Assembly: GCF_021129305.1 (NCBI RefSeq) | Contig: NZ_JAJOMB010000036.1 | Location: 1 to 58,446, forward strand | From: Kineosporia babensis | Lineage (GTDB): Bacteria; Actinomycetota; Actinomycetes; Actinomycetales; Kineosporiaceae | Reading direction: 5' to 3' | DNA length: 58,446 bases | Shown here: positions 34,927 to 44,429 of the stretch, in pieces | How positions within the stretch are numbered: position 1 is the first letter of the stretch | Layout of the letters: every line of letters starts with the position of its first letter | Made by a program: the position numbers and the translations under genes | The notes under the pieces: model-generated | What the model was told of the DNA's origin: nothing | The model's input: the letters and a program-made list of their open reading frames with translations, nothing else | Database searches by the model: none

Positions 34927-35981
34927 CGGGGTCCGCGCCGATGAACGCGCCGCGACGGCCTGGATGTGGGCATCTGTGTGGTCGGGGCAAGCACACCCGC
35001 GAACTGCCGGTCGGGGACAAGTCGCCGTTCGGCGTGGTTGATCCAGAAGATGGAGAGTTTCTCCAGAGCTGCGGCGCGGGGTTCTTCAGGGCGGCCCGGG
35101 GCAACCCCCTCCAGGAGTGGGTGTTCCAGCAGCGTCACAGCAGCGCTGTTGTCCAAGGGACGGCTCCAGAGCGGCCAGACAAGTCGATGGTCGGCCTGCG
35201 TCGGGCCCAGTGGCTGCCATCCGCTGCTGGTGGGGTGTTGTCGCGTCACGGTGGTGCGCAGGAGGGGATAGGACATCAGGGCGAGCCAGGTCGCGCCGGG
35301 AACACCTCGCTCGGCGGATGTGCCATCAGGGGCGTCTGCAGCATCGAACAGCACTCGGTGATCGAGGTATTCACCGCTGACGCCTGGTACCCGGCGCCAG
35401 GATGTGAACGCCTCGAACAGGAATTGCGGGTTCTCCCGCACCAGCGCCAACGGCTTCTCGAGCATCGTGCGGGATGACTGTTTTCCCGAGGTGGCGGTGA
35501 AGACACCGAACTGAACAAGGTTATCGCGGTCAGTGCTCAGGTCCGTGATCAGGCAGGAGAGCCACCGTTCACCAGCATCACCGGTTGCCTCAAAAACGCT
35601 TTCGGCATAGAACCGCCAGTCCGCTCGAGGTAAGCGCAACCGGTCGGGTGCTTCACCGCGGGGTGGAAGGTCCGCTGGGAGCCCTGGCAGGACACCGCCC
35701 TCAGGAATGCTCAGGACGATTCCGTACAGCATGTCCACGACGGCGTCCAGGTCGGGCAGCGGCGAGTGCAGCAGCGCGCTGGCATTCTCCCTGGACCAGG
35801 AGAGACGGATTCGACTGGTGGGCAGAACGGTCCGAAGGAGCCGGGATGTTCCCAGAGCTGCCAGGAAACCGAGAACGGTGCGCCCGTCGAGAGCAGGGAG
35901 GGAGAGAACGCTTTCGCCGGTGGTAGTGGTGTCTGGGTGCTCGATCGGCAGTTCGGATGGTGGTGTGGCTTTCCTGGTCAT
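34923..35981 (-). CDS. Csb3-like type I-G effector subunit
   Basis: 352 residues in the slot of the type I-G Csb3/Cas8-like subunit, between cas3 and cas4-cas1. The N terminus (LPALDGRTVLGFLAALGTSRLL) has the GFLAALG segment typical of this group, followed by RIRLSW and acidic helices. Such proteins are thought to be the large or accessory subunit that helps the complex recognise DNA and recruit Cas3. ATGA overlaps at both ends show tight coupling. A Csx17-type large subunit is not present. The family name is from memory of the N-terminal motif and gene order, so moderately sure. Confidence 0.65.
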   Translation of the reverse strand: MTRKATPPSELPIEHPDTTTTGESVLSLPALDGRTVLGFLAALGTSRLLRTVLPTSRIRLSWSRENASALLHSPLPDLDAVVDMLYGIVLSIPEGGVLPGLPADLPPRGEAPDRLRLPRADWRFYAESVFEATGDAGERWLSCLITDLSTDRDNLVQFGVFTATSGKQSSRTMLEKPLALVRENPQFLFEAFTSWRRVPGVSGEYLDHRVLFDAADAPDGTSAERGVPGATWLALMSYPLLRTTVTRQHPTSSGWQPLGPTQADHRLVWPLWSRPLDNSAAVTLLEHPLLEGVAPGRPEEPRAAALEKLSIFWINHAERRLVPDRQFAGVLAPTTQMPTSRPSRRVHRRGPR

Positions 35982-38900
35982 GATCCCTCCGCCGAGACAG
36001 TCATGTCAGCGCACCGGACGATCGTCTCCAGCAGGGCCAAGCCCCATCGTCCGTACCTGTGGTTGAGGTCGTCGAATCGGCCGGGATGTGTGAGATCGAC
36101 GGTGTCCTCGGAGGAGACGGAGACCGTCGAGCCGGCGATGTCGGCCTTGATGAGCCGGGGTCTGGGGTCGACGACGGCGGGCAGCAGAGGGCGGGCATGG
36201 CCGTGATGGCTGGCGACGAGGTGGATGAGGAGGTCAGTGTCACCCGGGTAGGCTGCTTCGCGGGTCGCGAGATGGGCTTGGACCAAGGCTGATGACCATG
36301 CCTCGTGGCGGGCACCGGCCGGCAGTCCGGACTGTGCTCGTGATCGCCGCCAGATCAGGGGGTCGGCAGGGTCCATCCCGGACTTGGCCAGTGGTTCGTC
36401 GGCAAGAAGCGCCTGAGTCTCGTCACCTGCGTGAAGCATGACCTGGAATCGGTGCTCCGTCTTGCCCAGGTCGTGCCAGCCGGCAGCATCCTCGACGACG
36501 GTCCTGAGTTCGTCCGGCAGGCCCAGCGCTGAGGCGATCTGACCAGCCCGGGCCCGGACGGCCTGATGGTGATCCTGAAGAGTGACTTGTCGAGCAGCGC
36601 CAGTAAGGTTCCTTCTCGGTCTGGCCACCGACGTTGCGACTTCGTCGTTCTCGTCCCAGTCGGGCATGTCGGTGCCGCTGAGTATCGGTTCGCTCGGGAT
36701 GCGCCCGCTGAGCAGAATCCCGAGCCGGTGGTAGCCCATTCCGTGAACGTCGCTGCGAGCCAGTACCTCCACGGCATGGGGAGGTGAGTCCAACCAGCGA
36801 CGCAGTCGTCGCCAGCTGTCTCTTGTCCAACCACGCCCAGGAGGAGGCATCGCCGGTAGTACCTCCGCGAGTTCGGACGTCAGGGCAGTGACATCGGCGA
36901 AGTCGTCGTAGGCGGCCAGGAAATCCGAGATGGTCTCATGGATCCTGCCGGGTGCGTCATGCTCTGGTCCGTCAGTCTGCGCACCGGACAGTTCTTGCCC
37001 CTGGCCAGGGTTCGATGATGCCGGGGCGATTCCCAGGCGTTCAATCAGGGTAGTGTCCAAGCTCAGGCTTCCTCGGGCATGCGCCGAGCGAGTTGGGGCG
37101 AACGTGGTTGCCTCGCTGACGTCCTGGACCGGCTGGGTGCTGCTGGGGTGCCAGCCGTACGGGTCAAGGCCACCGAACTCGACAGGGACCACGATCTCGT
37201 CGGCGGGGCGCAGTTGGTCGGCGCCGATCCATTGCCAGCCGACTTCGCCGTCCTCTTGACCGGCATCGTCACGTACTCGTCTTGCCAGAACATTGAAGGC
37301 GGGACGTTCAGTTTTGAAACGCTTTTCGGTTTCACCGCCGATGTCCACGTCCCCGATCGGGACAGAGACGAGCCCTGCGATCCAGTTGCGGGCAGCAATG
37401 AACGGGACTTCGACCTGTTCGGAGGATCGGATCGGAACTTCGGTCAGCCAGGCCGCCGCGAGACGAGCGTTCTGGCCGACCGGCCCGAAGTCGTCATCAA
37501 ACGGATCCGTGTCCCTGTACTCCTGTTTCGCCGGGGCGCCCTCGTCGAGCAGGCGGCTCCTCCAGGCGATCAGAACCGGTGGGGTGCCTCCGTCCATCCC
37601 GTGCAGGAAGGGGTGAACCGGCGGGTCGTTGAGTGGAACGGGGGCGGTGCGGGCCCAGGCATCGAGGGTCGGGCTCTGCAGAACAGGAATCTCCGGCAGC
37701 GCTACCTTGCAGGTTCCGTCGGCGAAATGCGTGTTCAGTTCCCGGCATTGCAAGGGTGAGACCGGCAGCCCTTCCGGATGTTCGCGCCTGAGGTCGAGCA
37801 GACGTTGCCAGGTAGCCACGGCGGAGCCCCCGTAGACCGGGACTCGCTCGCTGCCATCGTGTATCACGACAGCTCGGGCCGTGCCGCCGGGGAAACGCTC
37901 GTTCATGGTTCCCATGCGGTTGAGGCGTCCCAGCCGTTGCACGAGGGCGTCCCAGGGCGCGGTCTGGGTGACGAGAAGATCTGTGTCCAGATTTACTCCG
38001 ACCTCCACGGTCTGGGTAGCCACCAGAACTGCTGCCCGGGTGCGTGGTTTCCGCGTGGTCCCGAACAGCTGTAGAACCTGTTCCTGGATCCGAGCGCGGT
38101 CGGCCGGACGGGAGCGTCCGATGAGAAGGAGGACGTCAGCTGCGTTCGGTGCTGACTCTGGACGGTTGTGGGTCTCGATCTCGTGCAGGAGTTGGGTGTG
38201 GACCGCCCTGGCGTCGTCGACCGTGTTCATGACGACCAGGGCGACCGGCGCCCAGCCGTCCGGCGACGTTCCCTCCAGCATGCTCAGATGATCCGTGACC
38301 GCGGAGACAGCGGCTTTGACGACGCGGTTCTTGGCGGCCGGCAGCAGATCGAGCTTCTTGACGGCGGTCAGCCTCTTCCCAGCAACAGGGTGCTCCTGAT
38401 GGGTGAGAACGTCGAGGGTAAAGGTCGTCTCCCCCGCTTGCTCCGTCCAGGTCCGGTCGGTTGCGGACAGGCAGACTATCGACAGGCCGGGAAGAGGCAG
38501 GGTTGTCCGGTCCCGGCGGGCGGCAGCTCGTAGGCTCGTCGTCAGCGGCACCGCCAGATGGGCCTCATCGACCAGGAGCAGCGCGTCGGTCCCGACCAGG
38601 GCAGCGTCGATGGACCGACGACGGGGCGCAACACCGTAGCCGCGGAAGAAGTATCGGCTGCCGACCTGGTCCACGGTTGCCAGGACCACGGCGACCCGGT
38701 CAGGTCGGTCTGCCCACGACGCGTCCCAGGTCGTCCCTCCTCTCATCCGGGTAAGGGTGAACGGCATCGTCGTGATGTCCGGAGCATCTGGCGCGTAGCG
38801 GGCCAGGCCGGCGCGCACGCGATTCAGGACCGGCGAGGCGTTCCCTTGCTCAGGGTCGCTCAGGACCTTCAGGACTGAGCTGGCGTGCTCGAATGCCTCA

Positions 38901-39175
38901 TCGACGACGAGACGACGATCGACGACGAACAGGATCCGCCGTCGCCCTGCCCGGGCACGTGCTCCTGGGTCGGTTTCGGCCGCGGTGACGAACAGGACGA
39001 TGTCCAACAGCGAGGTCTTGCCCAGACCGGTGGGGACATCAACGAGCGCGGGCCAGGTCCCTTCGCGCAGGATCTGCGCTGTGAGTTCTTCTTGCCAGGG
39101 AAACGGGTCAACGGTGTGCACCGCCCGATAGAACGCACCGAAATCCTCAGCCCGCAGACGCCCAGCTCCGCTCAC
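35978..39175 (-). CDS. cas3: Cas3 helicase-nuclease, type I-G (C-terminal HD)
   Basis: 1065 residues. The helicase part carries Walker A VPTGLGKTS (about 47-55) and the DEAH box LVDEAHLAV (203-206), later helicase motifs such as VLVATQTVEVGVNLD and QRLGRLNRMG. The HD nuclease is at the C terminus (DHHQAV, then AGWHDLGKTEHRF near residue 900, and LVASHHGHARP), the domain order seen in type I-G Cas3. It would unwind and degrade DNA bound by the I-G complex. A GTG start overlaps the csb2 stop by 4 nt, and its own stop overlaps the csb3-like start. All key motifs look intact. Confidence 0.95.
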   Translation of the reverse strand: MSGAGRLRAEDFGAFYRAVHTVDPFPWQEELTAQILREGTWPALVDVPTGLGKTSLLDIVLFVTAAETDPGARARAGRRRILFVVDRRLVVDEAFEHASSVLKVLSDPEQGNASPVLNRVRAGLARYAPDAPDITTMPFTLTRMRGGTTWDASWADRPDRVAVVLATVDQVGSRYFFRGYGVAPRRRSIDAALVGTDALLLVDEAHLAVPLTTSLRAAARRDRTTLPLPGLSIVCLSATDRTWTEQAGETTFTLDVLTHQEHPVAGKRLTAVKKLDLLPAAKNRVVKAAVSAVTDHLSMLEGTSPDGWAPVALVVMNTVDDARAVHTQLLHEIETHNRPESAPNAADVLLLIGRSRPADRARIQEQVLQLFGTTRKPRTRAAVLVATQTVEVGVNLDTDLLVTQTAPWDALVQRLGRLNRMGTMNERFPGGTARAVVIHDGSERVPVYGGSAVATWQRLLDLRREHPEGLPVSPLQCRELNTHFADGTCKVALPEIPVLQSPTLDAWARTAPVPLNDPPVHPFLHGMDGGTPPVLIAWRSRLLDEGAPAKQEYRDTDPFDDDFGPVGQNARLAAAWLTEVPIRSSEQVEVPFIAARNWIAGLVSVPIGDVDIGGETEKRFKTERPAFNVLARRVRDDAGQEDGEVGWQWIGADQLRPADEIVVPVEFGGLDPYGWHPSSTQPVQDVSEATTFAPTRSAHARGSLSLDTTLIERLGIAPASSNPGQGQELSGAQTDGPEHDAPGRIHETISDFLAAYDDFADVTALTSELAEVLPAMPPPGRGWTRDSWRRLRRWLDSPPHAVEVLARSDVHGMGYHRLGILLSGRIPSEPILSGTDMPDWDENDEVATSVARPRRNLTGAARQVTLQDHHQAVRARAGQIASALGLPDELRTVVEDAAGWHDLGKTEHRFQVMLHAGDETQALLADEPLAKSGMDPADPLIWRRSRAQSGLPAGARHEAWSSALVQAHLATREAAYPGDTDLLIHLVASHHGHARPLLPAVVDPRPRLIKADIAGSTVSVSSEDTVDLTHPGRFDDLNHRYGRWGLALLETIVRCADMTVSAEGS

Positions 39176-40629
39176 GCCGACGTCACCATCGAGGGGGACA
39201 CACCGTGGCCAGCGTCCTTGTCCACGTTTTCGGGCGCCGGCGCGAAAAGGCCGACTCCCAGGTAGCGCCCTGCTCCCAGCAGCAGCGGTCCTGCCACGAC
39301 CTCCTCGAAGCGAAGCTCGACGTGACCGTAGGAACGCCCCAGAGACCGCCGAGGAAGATCCTGCGGGCGGAGCCGGACCGCGCCTCGCTGGAGCGGATCG
39401 CGGCTGAAGATCACCTCGGCCGGTTCCGGTAGGCCCATCATCCGCACCGAGCGGCGGATGCGGGCCAGGTCTCGAGGCCGTCTCGGCTCGTAGTCATACA
39501 CGAACGGTGTGGCGGTGATCCAGCGACGGCTGCCCTGACGCCATTTCTCGGGTGTTCCGCCCCAGGGATGCACAAGTCCGGGCTGGTGCAGCAGGTCGAC
39601 CGACCCCAGGTCACGCACCTTCAGCTGTATCAGCCCTCGGTCGTTCTGACGCAGCCCGAGAACCGCTGCCAGGATCTGGCGGCGTTCCGGCTCGGGCAGA
39701 TCAGGAACCGCAACCGCCAGGCCGAGCAGGTGGCCGTCAGCATACTGATGCCCGACATCCGGCAACGCCAGAAACGCCACGTGCGGGCGCCCGGAACGAC
39801 TATGGGTGCCGTCCGCCTCATGGCCGTGCAAAGCCTCGGGTGCCTCGCCACGGCAGTTGCGCAGGACGGCGCTGCGCAGCGCCTGGGTGTAACGCACAGC
39901 AAGGCGGCCGTCCGGGGCACTCCCCGAGAATCCTAGGATCACGATGTCGGAGTACACGGAAGGACGAACCGGATGACTGGTGGGCGGGACGACGGCTGGG
40001 CGGCGCCAGCGGTATCCGCTGTAGCGAGCAGTTTCCCAGGACGATCGGCCGAAGTCGTGGCTCTCACGCAACTCATCGAGGAACCCGGGGTACGGCACGC
40101 GCACCATCTGGTCGCAGTCGATCAGGTCGCAGCGGGAAAACACCGACTCCCCCGCGCTGACAAGGGGTTCCTTCGTTTCCGCCTGGGCACCCAGCAGGGC
40201 GATTCCGCTTGATCGACCCAGATACGGTACCCGTCGTGCCATGTCGTCGATGCTCTGCGCTACGTGCGGAGGGCAGTCGTTACCCCAGACCATCCGTACC
40301 CGCGGTGATTCCGGAACTGCGCCGGCCCGGGTCCTCAGGCCATTGGTCCGGCCCAGGTGCGTCTGGCTTCCGCCCTTGGTGACGACCTTGTTCGTGACCA
40401 CGTAACCGGTCCGGGAGAAGCCCTGTGCCCGCTCAGTCGCAATGATCAAGGGTTCGAGCTGCTGTTCCAGCCAGGTCAGGGCCTCGTCGTCAGCGCTGCT
40501 ACGGGCAGCGTCAACGAGTGCGCAGAACACGCGAGCCGGATGTGGCGGCCACTCCGGATGTGCGGGGTCCTCGACCTGGGCGGCCTCGTACGTCCCGGTG
40601 AGCAAGTCGATGGTCAGGGTCAGAGGCAT
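39172..40629 (-). CDS. csb2: Csb2 (Cas5-Cas6 fusion), type I-G
   Basis: 485 residues of the GSU0054/Csb2 family. The N terminus (LTIDLLTGTYEAAQ, then HPEWPPHPARVFCALVDAA) is the family signature. In type I-G, Csb2 combines the Cas5 role of capping the crRNA 5' handle with the Cas6 role of cutting the repeat hairpin. No stand-alone cas6 is visible anywhere in the island, so this is the best candidate to process both arrays, whose repeats share the same stem. It starts 4 nt after the csb1 stop. Confidence 0.9.
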   Translation of the reverse strand: MPLTLTIDLLTGTYEAAQVEDPAHPEWPPHPARVFCALVDAARSSADDEALTWLEQQLEPLIIATERAQGFSRTGYVVTNKVVTKGGSQTHLGRTNGLRTRAGAVPESPRVRMVWGNDCPPHVAQSIDDMARRVPYLGRSSGIALLGAQAETKEPLVSAGESVFSRCDLIDCDQMVRVPYPGFLDELRESHDFGRSSWETARYSGYRWRRPAVVPPTSHPVRPSVYSDIVILGFSGSAPDGRLAVRYTQALRSAVLRNCRGEAPEALHGHEADGTHSRSGRPHVAFLALPDVGHQYADGHLLGLAVAVPDLPEPERRQILAAVLGLRQNDRGLIQLKVRDLGSVDLLHQPGLVHPWGGTPEKWRQGSRRWITATPFVYDYEPRRPRDLARIRRSVRMMGLPEPAEVIFSRDPLQRGAVRLRPQDLPRRSLGRSYGHVELRFEEVVAGPLLLGAGRYLGVGLFAPAPENVDKDAGHGVSPSMVTSA

Positions 40630-40633
40630 GAGT

Positions 40634-41803
40634 TCAGTCCTGCCCGTCCGTCGCCTTGAGCAAGGCGAAATCGATGGCCTTGGCCAGGTTGGCCGCAGGG
40701 GTGAGCTGGACGGTCTCCGTGCTCATCGGCAGTCCTAGCTTCCCGGCCTCGGCAACAGAGCGCTGGAACAGCTCGAGGGCTTGATCGAGGCGCAGGTCGA
40801 ACGGTTCCACCTCGTCTCCTCTGAGCACCCATTCGATGCTCTCGGTCACGGTGACCAGTTCGCATCCGCTGCGGAGCCACACCGAGGGACGGCCGAACGC
40901 CAGGCGATCTGCCAGCAGCGCATAGGCCGCCAGTGAAGCCCGCGCGGCAACCGCCGCCTCGGCGCTGACCGGGCCGAAGCCAATCCGATCCAGTCCAGCC
41001 AGAGAGATCGTCGCGATCCGCTCAGCGCCGCTGACCGTCATCCCTCCGTGCGAGTCCTGCGGAGCGATGTTGCCGTGCCCGATCTCGCTGAGCTTCTCCC
41101 CCTTGGCCTTGGTGGGCACCGGCCCGTAGGTCCAGGGGCCGCCGTTCTTGCCTGGTTTCGCCGCACCGGTGAGGTTGTACGGATCCATCCGGCCGGCTGC
41201 CCGTACTCCCGGGACCGGGTCCCACCCGAGGATCTCGCTGGCGTAGGTGCGGGCGAACTTGGCCTGACGGCCCTTACGGTGAGAGTTCCAGGCCCCGTAG
41301 ACCAGTGACCCTGGATCATGCTTGTACAAGGCGCTGGCGTCGTCCCGGCTGCTGCCGATGACGCTTCGTCCCAGCGGCGATCGGTCGAAGGACACCCCGT
41401 CCAACTCGCTGTCCCGCAAGTAGGCGTCCGCGTAGCGGTGTGGGAACTCCAGTGACGTCAGAACGCTCTCGCTCTCCCCGTCATGACGAAGCTCCAGGAG
41501 CGGTATCTGGAAAGCCCCGGCGCGCTGCCCCTGCAGAAGAGCGTCCTCGCACCGGTTGGCCTGAGCGGGAATCTGGTCGAGGACGACGGCGCTACGCTCG
41601 GAACCGGCGTGGAATCGTGGTTCGACCAGGTACCGGTTGGGGTTCGTCCGGACAGGATCGGGAAATGACGGCGGATAGACCTTCGTCCCTGTCCCTCCAG
41701 CCGGCTGGTAGGTGGTCCTGATCCTCAGGAGCGCGCGGGGGCCACGACATGAGGCAGCCTCGACCAGCTCGTCGTACAAGTCTTCCGTGTCCTTCATCAT
41801 CAT
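40634..41803 (-). CDS. csb1: Csb1 (Cas7-type backbone), type I-G
   Basis: 389 residues of the GSU0053/Csb1 family, recognised from the N-terminal RGPRALLRIRTTYQPAGG, the segment DQIPAQANRCEDALL and the central SLVYGAWNSHRKG. Csb1 forms the Cas7-like filament that coats the crRNA in the type I-G complex. Three ATGs in a row (41803, 41800, 41797) follow GAAGG; the third has the better spacing. The first overlaps the stop of the CARF/HEPN gene, so the type I-G core genes are translationally coupled to that gene. Confidence 0.9.
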   Translation of the reverse strand: MMMKDTEDLYDELVEAASCRGPRALLRIRTTYQPAGGTGTKVYPPSFPDPVRTNPNRYLVEPRFHAGSERSAVVLDQIPAQANRCEDALLQGQRAGAFQIPLLELRHDGESESVLTSLEFPHRYADAYLRDSELDGVSFDRSPLGRSVIGSSRDDASALYKHDPGSLVYGAWNSHRKGRQAKFARTYASEILGWDPVPGVRAAGRMDPYNLTGAAKPGKNGGPWTYGPVPTKAKGEKLSEIGHGNIAPQDSHGGMTVSGAERIATISLAGLDRIGFGPVSAEAAVAARASLAAYALLADRLAFGRPSVWLRSGCELVTVTESIEWVLRGDEVEPFDLRLDQALELFQRSVAEAGKLGLPMSTETVQLTPAANLAKAIDFALLKATDGQD

Positions 41804-44397
41804 CCTTCGTCGGAGGTGCGGCGACCGGAACGACCGAGAGCAGAATCAATTTCTGCCAGGAGTTTTCGATAACGGTCGCTGAGGGTGGGCAGTGGCGAGG
41901 GCACGGCGGCGATCCCCTCGATGAATTCAAGGACCAGACCCAGAAGTTCGTCGAAGGTCTGTGGACGGGGGAACTCCTGAACCGGCACGGTGCAGTAGTT
42001 ACGAGCTGCTTCTTGCAGTGCGTCGATGGCACCGGTCAGGACCTGGGACAGGTCAGGGTCCGAGCCGTGAGTGATGGGTAGGGTGTTCCGGAAAGTGAAC
42101 AGCACCTCGACCGTGAGTAGCGCCTGGAAGTCCGCTCGCGCGTGGAGCTTCCACAGTCCCTCGTCGGCCTTTGGTCGAGCTGCTTTCCGGATGACCGGTT
42201 TCCCGGGATGTTTGTTCTTGTAGATGTCGATCAGCGAGCACGCGAGCACCACCAGCCGAGAGGCCGCGGTCTCAGGGATTTCGCCGGCCTTTTCCTTCAC
42301 CAACTGGAGACGTTCGTGCAGTCGGCGTACCGCGGCCGCCCGCTGCGACGAAGGATCACCGCTCCCGTCCGGCTCGCGCCGTGCAGCGAACTCATCGGCC
42401 AGCTCTCGGGCCTGATCGGCGAGTTCGGTGTGTGCGGAAGCCGAGAGGATCCGCGCCGCGGTATCGAGTTCCAGCCTCTGCAGGGCATGCCAGGCGGACG
42501 CCAGCATCGTCCCGTTCCCGCCGGTGAGAATGGGCCATTGATGAACGCCGAACGGCAGACGATCAGCATCGGGCCCGGTCGGGATCCTTGCTTCGAGATC
42601 CGCCACGAACAGGGGCAGCGAGCGCTGCGCGGCAAAGCGTTCAGCCGCGATGGCGAGGTCGAACAGCAAGGTCTTCGGTCCAGTCGGCATGACCAGGACG
42701 GCAGCGAATCCAGCTTGTTCGGGGCCGCCCAGGGTCATTTCCATCGCGGTCATCGCCTCGTTGATGCAGTGGGCCTGAGCCATCGGATCGCTGCGGTCGG
42801 CGTCCAGGCTCACAGTCAGCAGTTCTGTTCCGTCGATCGTCACGGGCGCCTCGTCATCGGTGCGCATCAGCAGGCGCGCGGCCTGGGATTCCGCCTGTCC
42901 ACCGCTCTGCGACGTGTGCAGGAGAAGAACGGACACCTGGACCGGATCGCGGGCATCGATACCGACGAAACCACGAATCTGCGAAGGCACCCCGGACTCC
43001 ATCAGCTTCTGACTCAGGGGAACCCTGCCAATGTCCCGGTTTCCGACTGGCCAGGCCACGAGAACTCGCTGTGCCGGAACAAGTCCGACAGGACCGATCC
43101 CCTCCACAGCAGCGGGAAGCCCTTGGTCGCGGGCCTCTCCTGGCAGCCAACGAGCCACCTGGTCACGGTCGTCAGCCCCCTGGGCACGCAGCTCGTGGCC
43201 TCCTTTACCGATGGTGTTCAGGGATGTGACCTCGTCCGAGAGCAGCCAGGTCAAGGTGGCCGTATCGACCTCCCGCAGCGCGGGGGAACCCTGGTCCTGC
43301 AGCGACGTCAGTTTCCCCAGCCGCGCCCCCAGAGTGAAATGACTGTCCTCGGCGACACCGCACAGATGCCGGTTCTCGTTGATCCAGGCCAGCGGATCCG
43401 CATGCCCCCCGGCATCACCTCGCGCAGCGGTGCGGCTCATCTGCTCGGACCGAACTTCCACGTAGCGCCTCATCCCGAACACCGTGGTGCCGTCCTGCCG
43501 GACCAAGGCATCGGCAACCGATGAGAGCAGCCCGGCTGGTGTTGCTCCTTGTGCTCCTTCCTCGTGGAGTTGAGCCAGCCGGCGAATGCTCTGCCGTTGC
43601 TGGGCGTCCAGATGGGAGACAACCGGATCACCAGCCAGGAGCAGTTTCTCGATCTCGCTGAAGAGTCTCCAGCGCAGCATGAAGGGCAGCAGATGGTCGC
43701 CAGCCTCACGAAGTCGGGGAAACTCCAGAAGCGAGGTCTCAATGTGCAGCCCGGCGAGCGCCACCCAGGTCGATAGCTCAGTCTTCATGGCCGTGGTCAG
43801 TAGTCCCATGCATACGGCCGTTGCTCCGCTGCCCCAGGACACCAACAGGCGATCCCCCAACTGAGGAGAGAACTGCGGGTGGTGGCGAGTCATGGCTGCG
43901 ACGACATTGTCTTCGCCCGTGCTGAGGGCCTCGACTCGGAGCACCGAGTCGATCGGGCCGGCAACACCTCCCAGCTTCACAAAGGCATCGGCGAGCAGCC
44001 CACCTGCCTCGGACATCAGACTCGGGTCCAAGGTCGTGACCACGCTCGCCGGGTCCTTCGTCTCGGGCGTGACCTCGGAAGCTGCATGTACCAGTACCAG
44101 CGTGGTCGGTGATCTCCCCCAGTCGCTGTCGGCCAGGGCTGTCAGCACCTTGCTCAGTGGGGGCAGCCTGCCCTCGTTGCACAATTCGTCGCTGCGCAGC
44201 AGATGTTTCCAGCGGCCCTCGAGCAGGGCCCTCTCGACGGCCCGTACATCGTTGGCAGCGAGACTGTGCCGGATGGCGGCGTGACGTGAGCGCAGCAGGG
44301 CCGTACGGTCCTCCCGGAAGTAGTCGACCCCGAAGTCGCCCTCCCCCGCAGGATGCAGGATCCAGGTCCGTGGCGCAGGGGCATCGATGGCGTCCAT
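41800..44397 (-). CDS. Double-CARF plus HEPN protein, putative signal-activated RNase
   Basis: 865 residues. Two Rossmann-like regions have the CARF layout: residues about 96-225 (TTLVLVHAAS, then LLVSWGSGATAVCMGLLTTA) and about 440-605 (RVLVAWPVGNRDIG, VSVLLLHTSQSGG, then VLVMPTGPKTLLFDLAIAAE). The C terminus is helical with FTFRN770TLPITH777G, an R-N-x5-H arrangement as in HEPN ribonucleases such as Csm6/Csx1. I infer a cyclic-oligoadenylate-sensing RNase, about twice the length of Csm6, possibly a fused dimer in which the first half kept only the sensor. AAGGA precedes the ATG. It sits in the type I-G operon but would need the Cas10 signal from the divergent operon. Confidence 0.6.
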   Translation of the reverse strand: MDAIDAPAPRTWILHPAGEGDFGVDYFREDRTALLRSRHAAIRHSLAANDVRAVERALLEGRWKHLLRSDELCNEGRLPPLSKVLTALADSDWGRSPTTLVLVHAASEVTPETKDPASVVTTLDPSLMSEAGGLLADAFVKLGGVAGPIDSVLRVEALSTGEDNVVAAMTRHHPQFSPQLGDRLLVSWGSGATAVCMGLLTTAMKTELSTWVALAGLHIETSLLEFPRLREAGDHLLPFMLRWRLFSEIEKLLLAGDPVVSHLDAQQRQSIRRLAQLHEEGAQGATPAGLLSSVADALVRQDGTTVFGMRRYVEVRSEQMSRTAARGDAGGHADPLAWINENRHLCGVAEDSHFTLGARLGKLTSLQDQGSPALREVDTATLTWLLSDEVTSLNTIGKGGHELRAQGADDRDQVARWLPGEARDQGLPAAVEGIGPVGLVPAQRVLVAWPVGNRDIGRVPLSQKLMESGVPSQIRGFVGIDARDPVQVSVLLLHTSQSGGQAESQAARLLMRTDDEAPVTIDGTELLTVSLDADRSDPMAQAHCINEAMTAMEMTLGGPEQAGFAAVLVMPTGPKTLLFDLAIAAERFAAQRSLPLFVADLEARIPTGPDADRLPFGVHQWPILTGGNGTMLASAWHALQRLELDTAARILSASAHTELADQARELADEFAARREPDGSGDPSSQRAAAVRRLHERLQLVKEKAGEIPETAASRLVVLACSLIDIYKNKHPGKPVIRKAARPKADEGLWKLHARADFQALLTVEVLFTFRNTLPITHGSDPDLSQVLTGAIDALQEAARNYCTVPVQEFPRPQTFDELLGLVLEFIEGIAAVPSPLPTLSDRYRKLLAEIDSALGRSGRRTSDEG

Positions 44398-44429
44398 GTG
44401 CGTCCTTGCCTCTCCAGGTAGGTATGGCT

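Noticed and set aside
42142-43524. Plus-strand frame of about 460 codons
   Set aside because: It is antisense to the CARF/HEPN gene, has no ribosome binding site, and its translation resembles no protein.
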